The notes under the pieces: generated by a model | What the model was told of the DNA's origin: nothing | Database searches by the model: none | What the model saw: the letters and a program-made list of their open reading frames with translations, nothing else | Assembly (NCBI GenBank): GCA_030038885.1 | Contig: JASHQY010000138.1 | Coordinates: 1-10,120 of the forward strand | Direction: 5' to 3' | Source of the DNA: Thermoplasmata archaeon | Lineage (GTDB): Archaea; Thermoplasmatota; Thermoplasmata; Lutacidiplasmatales; UBA184 | Length of the DNA stretch: 10,120 nt | Program-made: the position numbers and the translations under genes | Part shown: positions 5,801 through 10,120 of the stretch, one piece after another | How the letters are laid out: each line of letters opens with the position of its first letter | Position numbering within the stretch: position 1 is the first letter of the stretch

Positions 5801-8800
5801 CCGGTCGTTCCGCTGGTCCCGTTCGCGCCGGCCCACGTGATCGCCTCGATCGGCGAATTCGACGCGTTCGCGAACGAGGCGATCGGCATGAACTGCACCG
5901 GGATCCCGGCCGCCGGTGCGCCGTTCGCCGAGAGCGTGACCGTCACGGTCGAGGTCGTCGCGAGCGTGAGGTTCTGGGCGAGCCCGTCCCCGGGGGCGTC
6001 GATCTGCACGCGGACGCCGACCGACTGCTGGAACGTGCCCGGCAGGGTGGCGGTCAACGTGTAGTTGCCGGGAGGGTAGCCGGTGATCGTGAAGTTGCCG
6101 GTGGCGTTGGTCGTGTTGCGGAGCTGGATCCCCGGCCCGCCGAGCGTGACGACCGCCCCGTTCGCGGGCGTTCCGCCGGACGTGAACACGGTCCCGTGCA
6201 CGGTACCGGCGGTCAGGCCGACCGTGCCGTTGGTCGGCGTCCCGGCGGCGACCGTGAGCGGCGTCTCGGTGAAGTTGTACCCGGCGAAGATCACGTTGTA
6301 GTTGTAGACCCCGGGCGCGATGTTCGAGAGCGAGAACGAGCCGCTCGCGTCGGTCGTCGCGGTGACCTTCGAGAGGTTGCTGCCGGAGCCCCAGAGGATC
6401 ACGCGGGCGCCGCCGAGGACCGGGTCCGGCGGGACGAACGCCGAGTTGTTCGCCTCGTTGTAGTACACGAACCCCGAGACCGAGCCGCCGGGGATCGTGA
6501 TCGTCCGCTGCACGCTCGGGGCGTTGAGCGAGAGCCCGACCGCGTTCGGGACCGAGAGGTTTACCTCCTTCAGCAGGACGTTGCCCTGCTGGCTGAGCCC
6601 CTCGAACGTGCCGGTCGTCACGTTGAGGGTGTCGTTGCCCGGCGGCAGCACGACCGTGAACGAGCCGTCGGGCGCGGTCGTGACCGTCATGTGGGGGATC
6701 CCCCACTGGTCGAACACCGTCACGCGGGCGCCGCCGACCGGAGCGCCGTTCGCGAGCTGGACCTCCCCGTACAGGGTCTGCCCGGGGTAGTACTCGAGCA
6801 TCGACTCCCCGCCGGAGAAGTACATCGACGCGGTCGTGTTCGCGGTCCCGACGCCGGAGGCGGCGAGGGCGAGCGCCTCGGGCTTGTTCATCGCGGTGTA
6901 GCAGCTCGCGGTCGGCGCGACCCCCGAGGCGTTCGCGCAGTAGTACGCCGTCTGGTAGACGACCTCGAAGTGCTGGAGCATCCATCCGGGCTCGGGCGCG
7001 TCGCTCCCGGCCGCTCCCTCGAGGCCCGGGATCCCGTCCGCGAGGCCGATCTGGGTCCCGTTGAACCCGAAGTACGTGCGGTAGATCATCGACTGATAGA
7101 ACGGCGTGAAATAATTGATGTAGTAGTCCACCGGCGAGACGTCGGCGGGCACCGAACCGAGCGGGTAGTAGTTCCCGTCCGATCCCAGCACGGTGACGTT
7201 GAAGAACGTGCTCGGGAGGCCCGACGCGGTGACGATCCGTCCGGTGAGGTCCGCGGGCGCGTAGTAGATCCCGGTGTCGCTCCCGCTGAACGGGATCAGT
7301 CGGCTGTCGGCGAGGTCGTAGCGGATCGACCAGCCGGTGTACGACATGATGTCGTCGTAGATCTTCGAGACCCCGTCGAGCGTCTGCGACGTCGCGAGGA
7401 AGTACGACATCGCGAGGTACATCGCGTTGTTGTCGGTGAGCGTCGACGGGTTCACCGGCAGGTAGCGCTCGGGGTGCGCGACCACGAGCGAGTAGTCGTA
7501 GCTCTGGTTGGCGAGCAGGTTGTGCAGGTTCGTGAGGTTGAGGCCGTCCCCCGCGAGGATCGTGTTCAGCGCGGGCGGCAGGTACAGGTCCCCGCTCGCG
7601 GTCTGCTCGGCGGACAGGAGGGTCGTCGCGAGGACCGCGATCGCGTTCGACTCGTTCTGCGCCAGGAGGAACTGCCCCGCCGGATTGATCCCGTTCTGGA
7701 AGTTGTCCGCGACGCTCGGGTGCTCGCCCTGGTCGATCGTCTGGAACCCGTAGTCCCACCAGCTGACCAGCGCCGGCCGCAGCGATTCGGGGACGTTCGT
7801 GTCCTGCTCGGCGAGCCAGTTGTACCCGGCGCTGTCGTACTGGTTCGACGTGTCGATCGAGGTGCCCGCCGCGCCGAAGTAGTTCTCGGCGGTCGAGCTG
7901 TTCCCTTTGAGGAACGACGGGAGCGAGTCGTAGACCTGGCCGGAGAGCTGGTCCTTCGTGTTGCCGGGAATCCCCGCGTCGATCGAGATCCAGACGTTGG
8001 GGAGGATGATGACCATCACGAGGAGCAGCACGAGCACGTGCCGGGGCTTGAACGCCTTCCGGAACGCCGCGGCCTGGCTCCGACGGTCGGAGAGCGACGC
8101 GACCGTGCGCCGGAGCTCGGGGTACTGGCCGACGTCGAGCGCCCGGTGGATCGCCTCGGCGGGGAGGAGCGCGAAGGCCGGCGAGCCAAGGAGGAAGAAC
8201 TTCGCCGCCGAGATCGGCAGGTAGATCGAGAGGATCACGAAGACGAGGAACGCGATGTGGTAGCGCTTGAACCGCCCCTTCGCGAGCAGGTACACGAAGA
8301 TCGCGATCCCTACGAACGCGAGGAAGAACGTCACGACCCCGTAGCCGACCACGAGCTCGTCGATCGACGGCGCCTGCGCCTCGGCGACGGTCGAGTAGAT
8401 CAGGGTCTTCGCGAAGTAGCCCTGGCCCGTGACGATGTTCGTGAAGTACGTCGGCTCGAACACCGCGAGGAACGCCGCCGCCGCGACCACGAGGAGTCCG
8501 AGGACCGGGATCGAGAACACCCACGGGACGTCCCGCAGCAACAGGAACGGGAGCAGCAGCGCGAGGACGCCGAAGAACAGGAGCAGCGGAAGGTCGAACC
8601 ACGCCGCGAACTGGTGCTGCGCGAGGTAGTACGGCATCGCCATCGGGAAGCCGACCAGCCCGATGATCGCCGTCACGAGGTAGAGGCCGGTCGAATCGAC
8701 GTGACGGATCCGCTCGACGATCATCGCGATCAGGAGCGTCACGCCGATCACGACGACCGCGTACGTGTACCCCTGCCACGCGAGCGCGAGCGCGCCGAGA

Positions 8801-9489
8801 CAGACCCCCGTGAAGACCGCCCACTTCACCGCGGTGCGCTCGCCGCGGAAGAACGCCCGGACGCCGGGCCAGTACTGCGACGGGTGCCGGTAGCTCTCGA
8901 TCCAGCGGTGCGACCCGACGGCCTTCAGCGTGCGGAGGTACGCGTAGACCGTGACGAGGATGATGAACGTGTAGAACGACAGGTAGTTCGCGTAGCCGAA
9001 GATCGAGGAATCGATGTTCGCGCTGAGGAAGGGGAAGATCAGGGCCGCGATGAGCCCCATCCGCTTGCTGCTGACCTCCCGCCCGATCAGATAGACGGGG
9101 AAGACCTCGAGCGCCGCCCAGAGCGGGGCCTGCAGGTCGAGGAACCACGCCCCCGCGACGACGGCGTTGCCGCCCCAGAGCGGGGCGAAGACGAGTCCCA
9201 GGACGGCGTTCATCCAGTCGAAGAGCGGTTCCCGCGGGTTGTACCCCCCGACGGGGTAGTGGAGCAACGGGTCGAACACCAGGTTCTGGTGGTTGAGGAT
9301 GATGTACGTCGTGACGCGCGAGTGGTAGTACGAGTCCGATCCGCCCGCGTAGCTGAACAGCGGGCCGAACTGCTGGATGATCGGGTACGTCCAGATCGTC
9401 CGGATGGCGAACGCCATCCCGAAGGCGGCCAGCAGGATGGCGACCGTCCATCCGTGACGGCGCCACCAGCCTGTGCGCGACGACTCCAT
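2893..9489 (-). CDS. aglB: Giant AglB-type oligosaccharyltransferase with a long modular outer tail, 2198 residues
   Basis: AglB (Stt3 family, GT-C fold) transfers a glycan from a dolichol-type lipid to Asn of N-X-S/T on the outer membrane face. About 13 hydrophobic helices fill residues 14-502. The first acidic motif is GGSDSYYH (D52), the outer-loop Glu is in STVAE (E370), the sequon-binding WWDYG is at 577-581, and the family segment SIRYDLADSRLIPFS plus IYYAPADLTG follows at 721-750. A first beta domain (about 895-975) resembles the usual end of archaeal AglB. The remaining ~1,220 residues are extra: tandem ~90-residue beta modules, two 'TGN' domains (about 1910-2135) and a membrane anchor (2165-2187) with tail RWWRTRRWTRR. 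Known AglB proteins are about 800-1000 residues. The second acidic motif reads GYANYL (165-170), with Asn for Asp. The ATG at 9487-9489 is chosen because the TATA box lies upstream and the first helix begins soon after; earlier in-frame starts would precede the TATA box. Confidence 0.92.
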   Translation of the reverse strand: MESSRTGWWRRHGWTVAILLAAFGMAFAIRTIWTYPIIQQFGPLFSYAGGSDSYYHSRVTTYIILNHQNLVFDPLLHYPVGGYNPREPLFDWMNAVLGLVFAPLWGGNAVVAGAWFLDLQAPLWAALEVFPVYLIGREVSSKRMGLIAALIFPFLSANIDSSIFGYANYLSFYTFIILVTVYAYLRTLKAVGSHRWIESYRHPSQYWPGVRAFFRGERTAVKWAVFTGVCLGALALAWQGYTYAVVVIGVTLLIAMIVERIRHVDSTGLYLVTAIIGLVGFPMAMPYYLAQHQFAAWFDLPLLLFFGVLALLLPFLLLRDVPWVFSIPVLGLLVVAAAAFLAVFEPTYFTNIVTGQGYFAKTLIYSTVAEAQAPSIDELVVGYGVVTFFLAFVGIAIFVYLLAKGRFKRYHIAFLVFVILSIYLPISAAKFFLLGSPAFALLPAEAIHRALDVGQYPELRRTVASLSDRRSQAAAFRKAFKPRHVLVLLLVMVIILPNVWISIDAGIPGNTKDQLSGQVYDSLPSFLKGNSSTAENYFGAAGTSIDTSNQYDSAGYNWLAEQDTNVPESLRPALVSWWDYGFQTIDQGEHPSVADNFQNGINPAGQFLLAQNESNAIAVLATTLLSAEQTASGDLYLPPALNTILAGDGLNLTNLHNLLANQSYDYSLVVAHPERYLPVNPSTLTDNNAMYLAMSYFLATSQTLDGVSKIYDDIMSYTGWSIRYDLADSRLIPFSGSDTGIYYAPADLTGRIVTASGLPSTFFNVTVLGSDGNYYPLGSVPADVSPVDYYINYFTPFYQSMIYRTYFGFNGTQIGLADGIPGLEGAAGSDAPEPGWMLQHFEVVYQTAYYCANASGVAPTASCYTAMNKPEALALAASGVGTANTTASMYFSGGESMLEYYPGQTLYGEVQLANGAPVGGARVTVFDQWGIPHMTVTTAPDGSFTVVLPPGNDTLNVTTGTFEGLSQQGNVLLKEVNLSVPNAVGLSLNAPSVQRTITIPGGSVSGFVYYNEANNSAFVPPDPVLGGARVILWGSGSNLSKVTATTDASGSFSLSNIAPGVYNYNVIFAGYNFTETPLTVAAGTPTNGTVGLTAGTVHGTVFTSGGTPANGAVVTLGGPGIQLRNTTNATGNFTITGYPPGNYTLTATLPGTFQQSVGVRVQIDAPGDGLAQNLTLATTSTVTVTLSANGAPAAGIPVQFMPIASFANASNSPIEAITWAGANGTSGTTGANGAVSVALPVGNYSVTALGYVGSTLSAGIGQVAASTAAPNAVLPIALGSAIRLTGAVPTVGTGGNATRTAVVAYSATGAPAYTWTTGGTYTFYLPAGKYSVLAIQGTNASGGSTYAALGSVSLTYPTSLNLQPSVAVAARFFVGTTLTGSVRVPAGGAVVTVAAGTGGPTVTVLAAANGTAALYVPAALPLSATSYCIAAGAPGFAASSVCGISPNGLGSMAGFPLTLTSVPVTISVSGVPSGTTITLNVTARSATAVGRTLTGGPTWTVALPPGAYEITGWAGTGNASQLYLPTSLASPTVPFGAASARVALTFAVQRNSTGKITLPTGGALPDVTVTLDSPSFNTTLNGTNFTKGFFVPVGSYSAYATVESGTASYATLVPVTVSSAGAVTPTLVLTSPGYLLSGTLTQASGATVVADSVVTLTTSTGASALVPVTNGTFQAPLPGSQTYAVSVSAATVGEGVAGTYYQSWVATPGASCVVGTANATCTVRMVGTTQLVWLNGTLSASGVPGLVAGTVRLYGPSTAPATTILVSSNGSFSARVLPGSYSIYAAGGGGSEPLAGFATASVSASSSLPVAVTLAPTWAATISVAAPADAAPLLGPINVTVTNAFGYVARYANVTTTSSLTVALPVGGYTVRAASFGAPNGLAANASATASVQVVNGNLATTLALAYTYVARVSAQVVGSASASITSPGTASFAFSVRDTGNVPVTIHPVGSPSYWEFNFSFTNVTLLPGAGGTTLRASVVIQVPAGTATSHPPVVISLQLPNGTGVGSFSPTIHILAYYGISIGSTSSSPPQIGVSRALVPFYLANTGNVEESVRLSVVNANQLAAGGWTVDFRDASGTLASPVVSLDAFSNSSYSVNLTSASSIFAPIREVTVQASVLNLSGSFQATATLAVPTVSVTTGTTNGTAPVTVTGPSVGAVPSVLPDWVVPLVSFVPAIALVVGVITYRWWRTRRWTRR
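2906..2912 (-). promoter_or_regulatory. Strong Shine-Dalgarno sequence inside the end of aglB
   Basis: On the mRNA GGAGGTG lies 9 bases before the ATG of the 274-residue membrane protein and inside the last codons of aglB. It is the best ribosome site in the window and decides the ATG at 2896 over a GTG at 2908, which would sit within the ribosome site itself. Confidence 0.8.
3790..6777 (-). repeat. About eleven tandem beta-sandwich modules in the AglB tail
   Basis: This is a protein-level repeat, not a DNA repeat. Each module ends in a turn of the form LP-P/V/A-G-x-Y followed by alternating hydrophobic residues, for example LPPGNDTLNV, IAPGVYNYNV, YPPGNYTLTA, LPVGNYSVTA, LPAGKYSVLA, LPPGAYEITG, VPVGSYSAYA, VLPGSYSIYA and LPVGGYTVRA. 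The turns fall near residues 948, 1058, 1139, 1240, 1326, 1417, 1504, 1592, 1678, 1777 and 1865, a spacing of 81-110 residues. The first three modules have the DGSF/SGSF/TGNF strand before the turn that is typical of carboxypeptidase-regulatory-like (Cna-B-like) domains; the later ones are more diverged. Such domains usually serve as rigid extracellular spacers or adhesion modules. Confidence 0.75.
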
Positions 9490-9682
9490 TCTCGCGGCTC
9501 TCCCCGAACCGGCGGCGCGCGAGACCTGGGGGGTGTATAAATAGGCTCTCCCGAGAGAAGCTCCGGTTCCCGCGCCGACCGTCTCCCAGCCCCGGACACC
9601 GACCAAGGTTCACCGCGCGGCCCGAGACCTCCTCGCCCGGCGGACCACCCGCGGCCCAGACGGGGCGAGAGCGGCCCCGAGC
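9490..9682. other. Intergenic region upstream of aglB
   Basis: This is 193 bases between the DUF35 stop and the aglB ATG. Apart from the TATA box at 9536-9543 and a weak GGGGAG ribosome-site candidate about 9-10 bases before the ATG, I see no further motif, RNA gene or clear terminator. There is no T-run after the DUF35 stop on the - strand. Confidence 0.6.
9536..9543 (-). promoter_or_regulatory. Archaeal TATA box for the aglB block
   Basis: On the - strand the sequence is TATTTATA inside CCTATTTATACA, a clear A/T island. A start about 25 bases downstream would fall near 9513, leaving a leader of some 24 bases before the aglB ATG at 9489. The short gaps between the five genes downstream suggest that this promoter drives the whole block. 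No other TATA-like island is visible between these genes. Confidence 0.8.
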
Positions 9683-10120
9683 CTAGTCGAGCGCGCGGAA
9701 GCGGTAGAACACCCGGCCGTCGCCGAGGTCGAACGGCTCGACCCGGACCCTTCCTCCGACCCGGAGCTCGGTCCAGGGCCGACCCTCGATCCGGCCGAAC
9801 AACCGCAGCGGCACTCCGTCCAGGTCGACGAGCCCCACCGCGAACGGAACGTCCGCGTCGAGCCCCAGCGGCGCGCCCCCGAGGACCGCGCTGAACGCGT
9901 AGATCCGCCCGACCTCGGGCAGGTCGACCCAGGAGAGCTCCTCGGAGTGGCAGTGGGGGCAGGCGGTCCGGGGGGGCCAGTGCCACTCGCCGTCCTTCGG
10001 GCACCGCGTGGTCGACAGACGGCCCTCCCGCAGCCGGTCGTAGAACCGCGAGAGCCGGGTCTGCTCCGGCCCTTCGAGCGGGAAGAAGTCGAGCAGGAAC
10101 GGCCGCTTCTCCGGGGGGCG
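9683..10120 (-). CDS. Zn-ribbon/OB-fold (DUF35) protein, C-terminal part (partial)
   Basis: The frame is open from the right edge of the window to TAG at 9683-9685, showing the last 145 residues; the start lies beyond the edge. The order is that of DUF35 proteins: an N-terminal helix (TRLSRFYDRLREGRL), a rubredoxin-like Zn ribbon with C40, PPRTAC54-P-H-C57, then an OB fold beginning GRIYAFSAVLG and including VPFAVGLVDLDG, LRLFGRIEG and GGRVRVEPF, and ending YRFRALD (numbering from the visible part). These proteins bind acyl-CoA and work beside thiolases or HMG-CoA synthase; in archaea one forms a channel complex with acetoacetyl-CoA thiolase and HMG-CoA synthase of the mevalonate pathway. The first ribbon half reads CPKDG, with Asp where a second Cys is common. 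A thiolase or synthase gene may lie just upstream, outside the window. Confidence 0.9.
   Translation of the reverse strand, partial: RPPEKRPFLLDFFPLEGPEQTRLSRFYDRLREGRLSTTRCPKDGEWHWPPRTACPHCHSEELSWVDLPEVGRIYAFSAVLGGAPLGLDADVPFAVGLVDLDGVPLRLFGRIEGRPWTELRVGGRVRVEPFDLGDGRVFYRFRALD

Noticed and set aside
3790..6777. Tandem DNA repeats suggesting assembly collapse in the tail of aglB
   Set aside because: The modules resemble each other only at protein level and are strongly diverged. I see no long identical stretch that would confuse an assembler.
3445..9540. A very long open frame (about 2030 codons) on the + strand opposite the oligosaccharyltransferase gene
   Set aside because: Its translation is almost only Arg, Asp, Glu, Gly, Val and Ala with no domain or membrane pattern. 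It is the mirror of G/C-rich third positions in the real gene.
9534..9545. TGTATAAATAGG read as a + strand promoter
   Set aside because: No + strand gene follows it in the window, whereas on the - strand it is correctly spaced before aglB.
9490..9606. Earlier aglB start at 9606, adding 39 residues
   Set aside because: The TATA box would then lie inside the coding region, and the added residues show no family similarity.
5504..9613. A second long open frame on the - strand, overlapping aglB in another phase
   Set aside because: Composition is Arg/Pro/Gly-rich and without motifs, while the aglB frame in the same place has helices and WWDYG. It is a frame shadow.
1..10120. tRNA, rRNA, CRISPR array, insertion sequence or integration site
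   Set aside because: I looked for clover-leaf arms, regular direct repeats with spacers, transposase motifs and terminal inverted repeats and found none. Almost all of the window is occupied by genes.

Overview
The window looks like a piece of a GC-rich archaeal chromosome. The gene content is archaeal: an AglB/Stt3-type oligosaccharyltransferase, archaeal elongation factor 1-beta, the small Zn-ribbon protein usually found beside it, and a Zn-ribbon/OB-fold (DUF35) protein. Two well-placed archaeal TATA boxes, one giving a nearly leaderless mRNA, agree with this. GC-rich members of Thermoplasmatota (soil or aquifer type) are my best guess for the lineage, but that is an inference from gene style and no marker here proves it.

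Layout. On the + strand at the left edge are the C-terminal end of an aldo/keto reductase (1-222), a TATA box (243-250) and a small 2[4Fe-4S] ferredoxin (278-556). A 52-base convergent spacer with back-to-back inverted repeats follows. The rest is on the - strand. A five-gene block, read right to left, starts from a TATA box at 9536-9543: a giant AglB-like oligosaccharyltransferase (9489-2893, 2198 residues), a 274-residue secreted, membrane-anchored, sequon-rich protein whose ATG overlaps the AglB stop (ATGA), a 57-residue Zn-ribbon protein, aEF-1beta, and a YdjM/DUF457-type membrane metal-dependent hydrolase. Spacings inside the block are -4, 12, 10 and 19 bases, so it is probably one operon. 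At the right edge is the C-terminal part of a DUF35 protein, with its start outside the window.

How the genes may work together. AglB moves a lipid-linked glycan onto Asn of N-X-S/T sequons on the outer face of the membrane. Here it carries about 1,220 extra residues after the usual core: some eleven ~90-residue beta-sandwich modules (the first three of carboxypeptidase-regulatory-like type), two 'TGN' beta domains and a second membrane anchor. This tail and the following small membrane protein are full of sequons, so the operon may encode an oligosaccharyltransferase together with its own surface glycoprotein substrate or scaffold. The next two genes belong to translation, which would couple protein synthesis to surface glycosylation at the transcript level. 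The most striking point in the enzyme itself is that the second acidic (DxD-like) motif reads GYANYL, with Asn where the metal-binding Asp is expected. The first Asp, the external-loop Glu and WWDYG are all kept.
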